DNA of 64,000 nt from the NCBI GenBank assembly GCA_013298595.1, contig JAAFIG010000006.1, positions 1 through 64,000 of the forward strand, written 5' to 3'. Shown here in pieces: positions 41,435 through 50,004 of the stretch; position 1 is the first letter of the stretch, and every line of letters starts with the position of its first letter. A program made the position numbers and the translations under genes. The notes beneath the pieces are model-generated. The model was not told where the DNA came from and made no database searches. It saw only the letters and a list, made by a program, of their open reading frames with translations. Origin of the DNA: Deinococcales bacterium. GTDB taxonomy: Bacteria > Deinococcota > Deinococci > Deinococcales > JAAFIG01.

Positions 41435-44140
41435 ATGAAGTTCAACTCGAGCAAGATTGGTTTTATAGGCAGAACTCTTTTAGCAGGTTTCTTAATGATT
41501 GGTTTGGTGGCTTGTCCGCCCGCTCCTGTGGTCACACCAGATTTTAGTTTAACGTTGGGTGGCGCAACTATCTCCGTGAAAAAAACGGAGTCTGGAACTC
41601 TGGCAGTGAGCTTAAATAAAACGGGGGGTTTTGCTGATTCGGTGGCACTCAGTCTCGAGGGTGCGCCTGTTGGGGTGACCAGCAACTTTAATCCAGCTTC
41701 GACCAGTAACACCAGCACCTTAACTTTGAATGTGGCAGCCAATGCTGCTTTGGGGGACACCACCCTGACGGTCAAAGGTATTTCGGGTTCTCTGACCAAA
41801 ACCGCGACTTTCAAACTCACCGTGACTGCCGCACCTGTGACTGGGGACACCACCCCACCCACTGTGGTCAGTACAACGGCTGCGAGCAACACCAGTGTGA
41901 CCGTAGTCTTTAGCGAAGCGATAGCAGGCGGTAATGTAGCCTCGAATTTTAGTTTTCCATCCCAGAGCTTAAATGTAACGGCTGCCAGTGTTGCGGCAGA
42001 CAATAAAACCGTGACCCTGACAACTTCGGCACAATCCGCCATTTCTTATGCCTTGCTGGTTGGCTCGAGCCTGACCGATTTGGCAGGCAATGCGTATAAC
42101 CTGAGTTTACAAAATACGACCTTGACTTCTTTCCTAGGTACAAACTCGAGCATTACTTCTGTGACTGCCAACACCGACATGACCACTGTTAGCGGCGGAA
42201 CGCAAGCCAGTTTAAGTGCTGTGGTTGTAGGAACAGGTACGTTTAGCAACGCCGTCACTTGGAGCATTAGAAGTGGAGTGGGTTCGTTATCTGCCACCAC
42301 AGGTTCACCAATCACAATTTCAATTCCTAGCAATGCTGTTAATGGCACAACGGTGGTTCGTGCCACCAGCAATCAGGATTCCAGTAAATTTGGCGAAGTC
42401 AGCCTGAGCATTACAGCCGGCATCCCCGGTGTGACTGCCGTGACCATCAGTGCGCCTTCCACAACCGTTTTACCTGCCACGAACACCAAACTGACCGCTA
42501 ATGTGACTGGAATAGCCCCATTCAACAACGCAGTAACTTGGAGCATTGTCAGTGGTAACGCTGGAGCAATCTCGGCAACGACAGGTTCAGAAGTTGACTT
42601 TATGGTGACAGGTTCTTCGAGTATCCCCCAAGGTGAAGTCGTAATTAAAGCCACCAGCAATGCCGACCCGACCAAATTCGGCACAATCACCATGACAGTA
42701 CAAGCAGCCAGCATCACAGGACTGACCTTGACCGCTCAAAGAACAGCCTTAAACACCAGTGGCACGACCACACTTACAGCAACCATCACCTCGAGCGGCA
42801 ATGAATTTCAGTTTAGTAATTTTGTGAATTGGAAAATTGAAAATGATGGCGTTGGAACACTCTCGAGCGGCGGGAATGGTTCACTTTCATTTAACTCAGA
42901 CAGGGCTACCGTTTCAAACACCTACACAGCACCAGCCAGCAGTTTCGGACGGGTGGTACGCATTACCGCCTCGAGTGTCCAAGACCCAACCAAAAAACAA
43001 ACCATTTTTATTAGTGTTAATCCAAATAAAGCCAGCATCAGTGGTGGTCAATTTCATTCCCTTGCCATAAAATCAGACAACACCGTCTTGGCTTGGGGGC
43101 AAGCCGCAAATGGGCAGATAGGCAACAACAGCGTTACGCCTAGTCCCACACCCATAGCAGTTCAGCAAGACTCGAGCGTCGTTGTCAAACCGATTGTGGC
43201 GGTGTCGGCAGGTGGTTTTCATTCGTTGGCACTCAGAGACGATGGCACAATGATTAGTTGGGGCGATAATTTTTACGGACAACTTGGCATTGGACAATCA
43301 GGCACAGCGAACTCCAAATTCGTAGCTGTGAATGTTATTCCCTTAACTTCAACTGATAGATTTAGTGCCATTGCCACAGGGACAACCCATTCGTTGGCAT
43401 TAAGAACAGATGGCGTGGTCGTCAGTTGGGGCGATGGCGCTAAAAAACAACTTGGCAGCAATCTGGCATCGAGTACCGTACTTAATGAAGTAACAAGCAC
43501 AAGCAACATTGTGGCAATCGCGGCTGGTATCGCCCATTCTTTGGCACTCAAAGCCGACGGCACAGTGCTGGCTTGGGGCGATGATGAATTCGGGCAACTT
43601 GGCGACAATGCCACAAACACCAGTTCATTCACTCCCGTAGCTGTGCAAGGTGCAACCAACATTGTGGCAATTGCGGCTGGTGGGTATCATTCCTTAGCCC
43701 TTAAATCCGATGGCACACTGCTGGCATGGGGCAGCAATTTTACTGGTGAACTCGGCGATGGCACAGATGTGGATAAATTTACACCAGTCGCAGTTGGTGG
43801 CAGCAACTCCAATAACATCGTGGCAATCGCGGCTGGTCTCAATCATTCTGTGGCACTCAAAAAGGACGGAACGGTGCTGACTTGGGGTTCGGACGAATTT
43901 GGGCAACTCGGAGATGGAACTCCTCTCGAGGATAAATTAACCCCAGTTATCATCAGTGGTGCAACCAACATTGTCGGTATTGCCGCAGGTGGATTACATA
44001 CACTGGCACTCAAATCCGACGGCACAATGCTCAGTTGGGGCAAGGATGATGCTGGGCAACTTGGCAATGACGCAGCACTTGGGAATCAAAATTCACCAGT
44101 ATCGGTATTGCTTTCGGCATTTACCATTCGCTTACCGTAA
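41435..44140 (+). CDS. Lipoprotein with Ig-like domains and RCC1-type propeller
   Basis: Protein of 901 residues. ATG 41435 has TTGGAGG upstream; a TTG 12 nt earlier overlaps that site and is rejected. The signal peptide ends at the lipobox LVAC (Cys about 27), so it is surface- or periplasm-anchored. Residues about 30-530 are several Ig-like sandwiches, including a SbsA/Big_5-like one (TPPTVVSTTAASNTSVTVVF) and Ig repeats with the recurring pattern FNNAVTWSIVSGNAGAISATTG. Residues about 532-895 are seven RCC1-type blades (AGGFHSLALRDDGTMISWGDN, cut, repeated). It shares its operator with the cytolysin-like gene, so a role in binding the same target or in self-protection is possible. Confidence 0.85.
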   Translation: MKFNSSKIGFIGRTLLAGFLMIGLVACPPAPVVTPDFSLTLGGATISVKKTESGTLAVSLNKTGGFADSVALSLEGAPVGVTSNFNPASTSNTSTLTLNVAANAALGDTTLTVKGISGSLTKTATFKLTVTAAPVTGDTTPPTVVSTTAASNTSVTVVFSEAIAGGNVASNFSFPSQSLNVTAASVAADNKTVTLTTSAQSAISYALLVGSSLTDLAGNAYNLSLQNTTLTSFLGTNSSITSVTANTDMTTVSGGTQASLSAVVVGTGTFSNAVTWSIRSGVGSLSATTGSPITISIPSNAVNGTTVVRATSNQDSSKFGEVSLSITAGIPGVTAVTISAPSTTVLPATNTKLTANVTGIAPFNNAVTWSIVSGNAGAISATTGSEVDFMVTGSSSIPQGEVVIKATSNADPTKFGTITMTVQAASITGLTLTAQRTALNTSGTTTLTATITSSGNEFQFSNFVNWKIENDGVGTLSSGGNGSLSFNSDRATVSNTYTAPASSFGRVVRITASSVQDPTKKQTIFISVNPNKASISGGQFHSLAIKSDNTVLAWGQAANGQIGNNSVTPSPTPIAVQQDSSVVVKPIVAVSAGGFHSLALRDDGTMISWGDNFYGQLGIGQSGTANSKFVAVNVIPLTSTDRFSAIATGTTHSLALRTDGVVVSWGDGAKKQLGSNLASSTVLNEVTSTSNIVAIAAGIAHSLALKADGTVLAWGDDEFGQLGDNATNTSSFTPVAVQGATNIVAIAAGGYHSLALKSDGTLLAWGSNFTGELGDGTDVDKFTPVAVGGSNSNNIVAIAAGLNHSVALKKDGTVLTWGSDEFGQLGDGTPLEDKLTPVIISGATNIVGIAAGGLHTLALKSDGTMLSWGKDDAGQLGNDAALGNQNSPVSVLLSAFTIRLP

Positions 44141-44156
44141 AATTCTATCTCTCGAG

Positions 44157-44304
44157 CGACCCTGCCCGTAAGGTGCATCTTAGGGTCAAGAAGCGACCCT
44201 GCCCGTAAGGTGCATCTTAGGGTCAAGAAGCGACCCTGCCCGTAAGGTGCATCTTAGGGTCAAGAAGCGACCCTGCCCGTAAGGTGCATCTTAGGGTCAA
44301 GAAG
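44157..44304. repeat. Four exact 37-bp tandem repeats
   Basis: Unit beginning CGACCCTGCCCGTAAGG, with starts at 44157, 44194, 44231 and 44268, all identical. Inside each unit GACCCT and AGGGTC can pair, giving a row of hairpins between the lipoprotein stop and its terminator. A related sequence (TTAGGGTCAAGAAGCC) occurs inside recQ at 61939. There are no spacers, so it is not CRISPR. Confidence 0.95.
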
Positions 44305-44334
44305 CCACGCCTTTGTATTTGGCGTGGCTTTTTT
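44303..44334 (+). terminator. Rho-independent terminator of the RCC1-lipoprotein gene
   Basis: AGCCACGCC and GGCGTGGCT form a 9-bp stem with a 9-nt loop followed by six T. It starts at the end of the 37-bp repeat array. Confidence 0.92.
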
Positions 44335-44367
44335 CATCCAGCACCTCAAAGCAGTATGATACTGCCC

Positions 44368-44610
44368 ATGCAATTAGCCACTCGAGTGTTGGGTTTCACC
44401 CCCAATCCTTTTACTGAACTGACCGCCTTGGCAGTTAAGCACAACGCCGTGAACTTAGGGCAGGGTTTCCCAGATTGGGCAGTGCCAAATTTTGTCTTGG
44501 CAGCAGCCTCAGAGAGCCTGAAAACCGCTTCGCATCAGTACACTGCACCAAGGGGTATCCCGCGTTTGCTCGAGGCAGTGGCAAATCTGCTCGAGCCACA
44601 AATTGGCAGC
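44368..44610 (+). pseudogene. Class I aminotransferase, N-terminal fragment
   Basis: ATG 44368 opens MQLATRVLGFTPNPFTELTA and continues NAVNLGQGFPDWAVPNFVLAAA, HQYTAPRGIPRLLEAVANLL. This is the clear N-terminus of methionine/kynurenine-type class I aminotransferases (NLGQGFPD and QYTAPRGIP motifs), about 80 of the expected 380-390 residues. The similarity ends near QIGS, and the same DNA then continues in another frame as the middle of a winged-helix gene. The PLP lysine region is absent, so it is inactive. A deletion between two formerly separate genes explains the junction. Confidence 0.85.
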
Positions 44611-45118
44611 ACAACTGAATGTCAAACAAAACACGGTACTTTACCGAGTGCAGCAAATGCTTAAATGCAGATTGCTATTCGTGCATCATCTCGAAACTCG
44701 AGCTGGTCGGGCAATACGCCACTATTCTTGTGTGTCGAATGCTTTTTTCGTACCATTTTCGGCAACACCATTTGAAACAGTCAGCGCTTTAGTGCAAAGT
44801 ACAGAGTCTTTGCAGCATCAACGTTTTGCGAAAGCACTGGCATACGCTCGAGAATTGCAACACAAAAACCAAGGCTTGGGTACATTATTATTTCGTGACG
44901 AAGCTGGAGATACGTATGTTTCAAAAACCAATTTAAACCAACCCAAAGCCGCACAAGTTACCGTGCCGTTCAGCAGATGGTCGAGTATGCGATTAACTCC
45001 GAAAGCAGCCCTCGAGCTTACTGAACGGCTAGATTCATTGCTAAACGAATACATGGAAACATCTGCAAAAACAGGTACTTCTTATTTGTTGCATATTGGC
45101 GTTGTTGAAGCGATATAA
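44603..45118 (+). pseudogene. Headless paralogue of the 19820-20491 winged-helix protein
   Basis: An open frame of 171 codons from TTG 44603. It begins in the middle of the HTH (AAQLNVKQNTVLYRVQQMLK) and then follows the paralogue: Y-x-x-V-x-x-x-FFVPFSATPFETVSAL, and a C-terminal region LTPKAALELTERLDSLLNEYM. About 45 N-terminal residues present in the 20491 gene are missing, replaced by aminotransferase sequence in another frame. The start codon lies inside that fragment and has no ribosome-binding site, so the gene is probably dead. It documents that this regulator family was once duplicated. Confidence 0.7.
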
Positions 45119-45229
45119 CCAATACACTTATACGGTTACCAACGTTGGCAGAAGGAATAGGCAATCATAAGAAGCCCTGCGCTTATGAAGTCATCCGAGT
45201 TTTAACACCCTGTTAAATCACTCAAGTGC

Positions 45230-45259
45230 TTGACAAAATCAAATGTTTAGACCTAAACT
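45230..45259 (+). promoter_or_regulatory. marR promoter with embedded palindromic operator
   Basis: Consensus -35 TTGACA (45230-45235) and TAAACT (45254-45259, 18-bp spacer) make a good promoter. The palindrome GTTTAG-AC-CTAAAC (45245-45258) covers the spacer end and the -10, an ideal place for autorepression by the MarR protein. A near copy sits after the gene at 45721. Confidence 0.72.
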
Positions 45260-45279
45260 AATTCTCGAGGTTGTATCCA

Positions 45280-45705
45280 GTGAAGCGCAATCCCAATAAC
45301 TTAGCTCCGCAGATTTGGGCACGAATTATTCGTTTAGTGCAGCGTACAGGGCGCGAAACTGCTGAGCACCTCCGCGCCCATGATCTGACGTTACCGCAAT
45401 TGGATGTTTTAACAAAAATTATGTCTGGCTCAGGCGTTACCCAGCAACAAATCGCCGATCAACTTGGTACAACCAAAGGCAATGTCTCTCAAGTGATTTC
45501 CAGACTCGAGACTGATGGTTTTGTCACTCGTAGTGCCGATGGTGCTAGTAATCGCCTGAGTTTAACCCGAGCTGGACGGCTGGTGATGTTAGCAGTAATT
45601 CCCGAACACGACGCGTTTATTACTAAGCGACTAGCGGTTCTTAGTGCCGACGAGCAACAACAATTGTTTTTGTTGTTCGAGAAAATCGAGGTGAGTTTGC
45701 AATAA
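45280..45705 (+). CDS. MarR-family transcriptional regulator
   Basis: Protein of 141 residues. The winged helix-turn-helix lies at about 35-95: LPQLDVLTKIM, VTQQQIADQLGTTKGNVSQVISRLETDG (recognition helix), wing RSADGASNRLSLT. GTG 45280 is chosen because GAGG ends 9 nt upstream. A TTG at 45271 is directly adjacent to the GAGG and less likely. The palindromes in its promoter and before the next gene suggest that it represses both itself and the membrane protein. MarR regulators typically respond to small phenolic or oxidative ligands. Confidence 0.88.
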   Translation: MKRNPNNLAPQIWARIIRLVQRTGRETAEHLRAHDLTLPQLDVLTKIMSGSGVTQQQIADQLGTTKGNVSQVISRLETDGFVTRSADGASNRLSLTRAGRLVMLAVIPEHDAFITKRLAVLSADEQQQLFLLFEKIEVSLQ

Positions 45706-45720
45706 TTTTTAGTTTTTAGT

Positions 45721-45734
45721 GTTTAGGTATAAAC
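45721..45734. promoter_or_regulatory. Second MarR operator-like palindrome
   Basis: GTTTAGGTATAAAC matches the operator at 45245 in both half-sites (GTTTA...TAAAC) and lies 17 bp before the start of the membrane protein gene. It follows the marR stop closely, so it could control a separate promoter for the second gene. Confidence 0.6.
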
Positions 45735-45751
45735 TTTTAAGGAGTGTATTT

Positions 45752-46132
45752 ATGTCGTCACCTGTTCGTACCATCGCTATGTCTGCCATCATCGGCGCGG
45801 TTATTAACACGATCATCTGGGTTATAGCTAACCTTGTTAGTCCGTTAACCATCCCAATTTTTCCAGTGCCCATCGCCAGTACCGTTGGCGCAGTTTTTGG
45901 CGGATTATTTTATTTGCTGGTCTCGAGATTCTCTAAGAACCCAAATCCGATTTTTATTGTTGTGGCAAGCATCGTTCTTATCCTCACAGCTTTTTCGCCA
46001 ATCAGTGCCATGACCAACCCACCTCCAGGCAGCGATCCTTTTAATCTGGCAACAGTGATTGCCACCGAACTGATGCACGTAGTCAGTGGTGGATTATGTA
46101 TTTACTTCTATACCAAAAAAGCAATCATTTGA
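45752..46132 (+). CDS. DUF6069-like small integral membrane protein
   Basis: Protein of 126 residues with four membrane helices (about 6-28, 40-60, 68-88, 100-121). It has short polar loops, a proline-rich loop with NPPPGSDPFN, and a basic end. The four-helix pattern matches DUF6069-type proteins that commonly sit next to MarR/TetR regulators. Function unknown; it could be a drug or lipid-related membrane factor induced when MarR is released. ATG 45752 with AAGGAG at 45738-45743; an earlier in-frame ATG has no ribosome-binding site. Confidence 0.7.
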   Translation: MSSPVRTIAMSAIIGAVINTIIWVIANLVSPLTIPIFPVPIASTVGAVFGGLFYLLVSRFSKNPNPIFIVVASIVLILTAFSPISAMTNPPPGSDPFNLATVIATELMHVVSGGLCIYFYTKKAII

Positions 46133-46188
46133 TGTATTGCACCCACATTGCTTCTGTTGCATTCTCGAGTTAGGATGACAGCAGAAGA

Positions 46189-46845
46189 TTGGATGGTTGG
46201 GTTTTGAATCGTTTACTTGAAGTGATGCGTCGTTTACGAGCGCCAGATGGTTGTCCTTGGGATATTGAACAAACCCATGAGTCTTTGCGTGCATATTTAT
46301 TAGAAGAAGCTGCTGAAGCTGTAGATGCGATCAGCAGTGGTGATCGGGCAGAATTGGCTGCCGAACTTGGTGATGTGTTATTACAAGTCGCATTTCATAG
46401 TGTGATTGCTGAAGAAAGCAAAACCTTTTCCTACGAGACAGTCGAAAATGCTATTGTTGAAAAATTAATTCGTCGGCATCCACATGTTTTTGCCGACACA
46501 AAAGTGCAAAATGCTGCCGAAGTAACCCAGAATTGGAATCAAATCAAAGCTACCGAACGTGCAGGCAAGCCCGAGCTACACCCTGCCGAGCGTGTGCCAA
46601 AAGCACTGGGTGCTTTAGCCCGAACCCACGAAATCCATAAAGCACTCGAGGTTGGTAAAGGCTCAAAACGCACCGTTATGGCAACCCTCGAGAATGCCGA
46701 AGATGATGCCACCAGTATTGCCACAGTACTTGAAGCTGTGGTGGCTTGGGCGCGTTCAAGTGGTGTACATAGCGAAGTGGCACTGCGTGAACGGCTCGAG
46801 GCACATGTACAGAGCGCTGTGGTTCATGCCAGCAAAGAGGGCTAA
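46189..46845 (+). CDS. mazG: Nucleoside triphosphate pyrophosphohydrolase MazG
   Basis: House-cleaning enzyme that hydrolyses NTPs/dNTPs to NMP and pyrophosphate; cytoplasmic. Residues 1-100 hold the canonical MazG module: LRAPDGCPWDIEQTHESLRAYLLEEAAEAVDAI, then LAAELGDVLLQVAFHS with the EExxE...ExxD metal ligands. RRHPHVFAD follows. Length 218 is a little short of the two-module E. coli enzyme (263), and the second module is degenerate. The start is a TTG at 46189 with a poor ribosome-binding site; the true start may be the TTG at 46204. The stop overlaps the Nudix gene start by 1 bp. Confidence 0.9.
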   Translation: MDGWVLNRLLEVMRRLRAPDGCPWDIEQTHESLRAYLLEEAAEAVDAISSGDRAELAAELGDVLLQVAFHSVIAEESKTFSYETVENAIVEKLIRRHPHVFADTKVQNAAEVTQNWNQIKATERAGKPELHPAERVPKALGALARTHEIHKALEVGKGSKRTVMATLENAEDDATSIATVLEAVVAWARSSGVHSEVALRERLEAHVQSAVVHASKEG

Positions 46846-47426
46846 TGTTTGATCTGAGCAATCTCGAGCAACGCTTAGCTGCTAGACAGCGAATGATTCT
46901 CGAGATTCCAGATTTTCGCCAAGCTGCAGTGCTGGTTGGTATTCAACTCGAGCCTGTGCCGCGTTTGGTTTTAACTGAGCGCAGTGCTAACTTATCCACT
47001 CACTCTGGGCAAATTGCTTTTCCTGGCGGTAGTTTAGATGCTACCGAAACACCAATCCAAGCTGCATTGCGCGAAGCTAACGAAGAAATTGGTCTCGAGC
47101 CAAGTGCAGTACACGTGCTTGGTCTACTTGATGATGTTTGGACTCCAGCAGGTTTTCATGTCACCCCCGTCTTAGCCGTCATCTCGAGTGATGCCACTTG
47201 GCAGATCAATACCAACGAAGTCGCCCAATTATTATTTGTTCCAATTACCGATTTGCAAACCATTCAAGTTACGTATGAACAAAAAATTCTGCCCAGCACC
47301 GCTCGAATACCTGAATTTGAATCTCGAGACCGAGCTGTGCCACATTATTTGTGGGGCAACACCGATATCTGGGGCATGACCGCTTTTGTGATTCAAAAAC
47401 TCTTGCCTCTACTTAGTAAAATGTAA
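46845..47426 (+). CDS. Nudix hydrolase, coenzyme A pyrophosphatase type
   Basis: Protein of 193 residues. The Nudix box is perfect: G-x5-E-x7-REANEEIGL at about 65-87. The preceding LTERSANLSTHSGQIAFPGG is the UPF0035/CoA-pyrophosphatase signature (NudL/PCD1 group), so cleavage of CoA or oxidised CoA to 4'-phosphopantetheine and 3',5'-ADP is likely. It shares a TAATG junction with mazG, forming a nucleotide-sanitising pair. No terminator is evident in the 74 bp before the convergent DUF3084 gene. Confidence 0.9.
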   Translation: MFDLSNLEQRLAARQRMILEIPDFRQAAVLVGIQLEPVPRLVLTERSANLSTHSGQIAFPGGSLDATETPIQAALREANEEIGLEPSAVHVLGLLDDVWTPAGFHVTPVLAVISSDATWQINTNEVAQLLFVPITDLQTIQVTYEQKILPSTARIPEFESRDRAVPHYLWGNTDIWGMTAFVIQKLLPLLSKM

Positions 47427-47500
47427 ACAAATTTGGCGGGCTATGCGAGTATTATCAAAGTACAGTGTGAATGGGTGCGGAGACTCTTAAAATAGTCGAT

Positions 47501-49165
47501 TTAGCGCATCACACTAAGATACACTTGCACAGGACCAGATGGCACAATATCGCGCCGTGCCGCCACTGCAATCCAAACAGTGCCACTCAAAGACTCAAGT
47601 TGCGCTAAAAACATGTTCTGCTCTGCTGCGGATACCAATTGTGTTGGGATATTCTCCCGAGGTACTCCACGTTCAATTAAGTCACGCTGCGTTTCACGCA
47701 GTAAATTCTCAATAGCAACCCGCCAACTCGAATTAGGACGCGAAGCATTGATTTGACCAACGCTCAGCTCCCTCGAGACAAGTGGTTGCCCCGATGTAAA
47801 TAAAGTTTCATTGGCACGCACCTCGAGTGTCACAGGTAATTCAATACCTGTTTGGGTGACGCTGCGCGAAGTTCGCATTAGTACCAAATCGGCACCTTTG
47901 GTTTTTAGCACTTGGCTGATATACGGCTCGAGATCGGCTGAGGGTTTTAAACTAACTGCTTTACTGCGCGTTGCTCCCCTAGCTTGAGCGACTTGGGCTG
48001 CTTGTTTTAACCAGACTTGTAATTGAGTCCGAAGCACATCTGGTGAATTGGATTCCAACACTTTTTGTGAAATTAGATCACCTTGACGGAAAATAAAATT
48101 CCCACTGGTGGCATCAGCTAAGGCAGCTTGTGAATCTTGCAAAGCTTGCTCTGCTTTATTTAATTGCTCGGTCAACGTATTATTTTGGGCTTCTAAACGA
48201 TTAACACTGGCTTCAAGCGAAGCTCGAGTTTGGTTGAGTTCACGGATATCACCTTCGAGTTTCGTCCGTTCGTTGCGAAGAATGGCTGATTGTCCATCAA
48301 GTTGGGTCACCGAAGCACTTAATGAATTGCGTTCTGCTTGCAATTGATTGCGTTGCGCCTCGAGTTGCGTTTGTTGCGCCTCGAGTTTCTTCCGATCCGC
48401 TTCTAAAGAAGCCACTGTACTTTCCAAATTTTGTTGTTTGGCTAAAGCCTGATTGGTAGCTGTTTGTGCATCAGTAAATTTGGTCTCGAGTTCTTTGCGC
48501 TCTGTGGTTAAAGTGGTAATTCGTTGTTGTAACTGATCGCGCTGCGTATTCAAACGCTGCACATTCCCAGTAAAAGTCAGTCGTTGTGCCTCGAGCAAAC
48601 GCAGCTCTTGGCGTAACTTAGTAATCCGAGTACTGGATTCGCGTCCTAAACGTTGTAATTCTGCTGTTCGAGTTTTAATTTGCGAACTGAGTGTATTGCG
48701 TTCACCCGATAACGAATTAATTACAGTTGTCAAACGACCATTGAGCTTACTGATCTCGGTTAATTCTGTTTGTTTAGCATCTAATTCAATACGCACCCGA
48801 TCAAATTCTTCTTTCTCGAATTTACTTTGATCAAGCACTTTTAATAATTTGGCTTTGCTCTCTTGGTATTCGGTATTAATTTTTTTGGTATTTTGCTTTA
48901 ATTGCTCGAGTTCTAATTGCATTTCAGGGGCTTTTAGCGCGTTGTCCACGGTGCTACGCGCAAGTAAAGACACAGTGCCAACTGTAGCAAGTGCAACCAG
49001 CACACCACTGCCGATAGCAAAAACCAAACCCGTGGTCTTTGGGCGTAAACCAAAAATTCGCACATGTTTACGACCAATACGCCGCCCAACAGTATCTCCA
49101 AGCCATGCAATCACCCCGCCGATAATACCGACGCTCAGTAATAACAAAACCCAGAATTGCCACAT
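47501..49165 (-). CDS. DUF3084 coiled-coil membrane protein
   Basis: Protein of 554 residues. Two N-terminal membrane helices (about 5-23 and 45-70) frame the family motif GDTVGRRIGRKHVRIFGLRPK (shown here over its 20-residue core), which is the DUF3084 signature known in cyanobacteria and Deinococcus. Residues about 80-350 form a long coiled coil (QLQQRITTLTTERKELETKF and similar heptads). The C-terminal about 180 residues form a folded domain (FRQGDLISQKVLESNS onward). Function unknown. It starts 3 bp after the LptB gene, so the pair is one operon, and an envelope or secretion-related role is inferred. Confidence 0.85.
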   Translation of the reverse strand: MWQFWVLLLLSVGIIGGVIAWLGDTVGRRIGRKHVRIFGLRPKTTGLVFAIGSGVLVALATVGTVSLLARSTVDNALKAPEMQLELEQLKQNTKKINTEYQESKAKLLKVLDQSKFEKEEFDRVRIELDAKQTELTEISKLNGRLTTVINSLSGERNTLSSQIKTRTAELQRLGRESSTRITKLRQELRLLEAQRLTFTGNVQRLNTQRDQLQQRITTLTTERKELETKFTDAQTATNQALAKQQNLESTVASLEADRKKLEAQQTQLEAQRNQLQAERNSLSASVTQLDGQSAILRNERTKLEGDIRELNQTRASLEASVNRLEAQNNTLTEQLNKAEQALQDSQAALADATSGNFIFRQGDLISQKVLESNSPDVLRTQLQVWLKQAAQVAQARGATRSKAVSLKPSADLEPYISQVLKTKGADLVLMRTSRSVTQTGIELPVTLEVRANETLFTSGQPLVSRELSVGQINASRPNSSWRVAIENLLRETQRDLIERGVPRENIPTQLVSAAEQNMFLAQLESLSGTVWIAVAARRDIVPSGPVQVYLSVMR

Positions 49166-49168
49166 AAT

Positions 49169-49942
49169 CTACAACTCGAACTCCTCACCAAGGTAATGCT
49201 GACGAACTTCAGGATTACGTGCAAATTCTTCAGGTGTACCTCGGAATACCACTTTACCATCCCACATCAAATAAACGCGGTCAGTAATCGCCACTGTTTC
49301 ACGCACAGCATGATCGGTAATAAACACACCAAGCCCACGTTTTTCACGTAATTCCCGAATAAGACGCTGTATTTCACGCACACTTTTAGGATCAACACCA
49401 GTAAAAGGTTCATCCAGTAAAATAAAATCTGGATTCGTTGTCAAACTCCGAGCAATCTCGAGCCGACGACGCTCACCACCAGACAAGGTATACGCCATTT
49501 TATCGCCCAAATGTCCAAGTTGAAATTCATCCAATAAGGCATTGGCTTTCTCGAGCCGCTGCGCTTCAGTTAATTTTTGATATTCCAAAATTGCTAATAA
49601 ATTATCTCGAGCCGTCATTTTACGAAAAGCACTGGGTTCTTGGGGCAAATACCCCAAACCCAACTGAGCGCGGCTGTGCATTGGTAAACGCGTAATATCG
49701 GCTTGTGACAAATGAATCGTTCCAGAATTAGGCTTAACAAACCCCACCATCATATAAAAAGTGGTGGTTTTACCCGCACCATTAGGTCCAAACAAAGCAA
49801 CAATTTCACCCCGAGCTAATTCAAGATCAACCCCAGACACAACTTCGCGTTGCCCATAACGTTTATGTAAACCTCGAGCCACCAAAAAAGGAGCGGCACT
49901 CGAGCCAGTTTGAAAAGTAGATATCGGCGCTACAAGAGTCAC
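49169..49942 (-). CDS. lptB: LPS export ABC transporter ATP-binding protein LptB-like
   Basis: ABC ATPase of 257 residues from GTG 49942. Motifs: [18 protein letters not shown], Walker [18 protein letters not shown]-loop YLPQEPSAF, signature [15 protein letters not shown], Walker [14 protein letters not shown], switch His in [11 protein letters not shown]. GxNGAGKTTxFYMxVG and the LPQE are hallmarks of LptB rather than LivF. A TTG at 50011 would add 23 residues overlapping the Cse60-like gene. TACAAT 6 nt before the GTG supports a leaderless start. The permease partners LptF/LptG are not in the window. Confidence 0.87.
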   Translation of the reverse strand: MTLVAPISTFQTGSSAAPFLVARGLHKRYGQREVVSGVDLELARGEIVALFGPNGAGKTTTFYMMVGFVKPNSGTIHLSQADITRLPMHSRAQLGLGYLPQEPSAFRKMTARDNLLAILEYQKLTEAQRLEKANALLDEFQLGHLGDKMAYTLSGGERRRLEIARSLTTNPDFILLDEPFTGVDPKSVREIQRLIRELREKRGLGVFITDHAVRETVAITDRVYLMWDGKVVFRGTPEEFARNPEVRQHYLGEEFEL

Positions 49943-49948
49943 AGGCGT

Positions 49949-49954
49949 ATTGTA
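49949..49954 (-). promoter_or_regulatory. -10 box of a leaderless lptB transcript
   Basis: TACAAT on the minus strand ends 6 nt before the GTG at 49942. This decides the start against longer readings. Confidence 0.5.
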
Positions 49955-50004
49955 CGCTGCAAATCCCCAGTTTTTTGTGAGGAACACACGAGCCTTTATC
50001 TCAT

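Noticed and set aside
44157-44304. Possible CRISPR array (four 37-bp direct repeats)
   Set aside because: Repeats are directly adjacent with no unique spacers, and no cas genes are present.
49169-49942. Branched-chain amino-acid ATPase LivF
   Set aside because: FYMMVG after Walker A and YLPQE in the Q-loop are LptB features, and no Liv permeases are adjacent.
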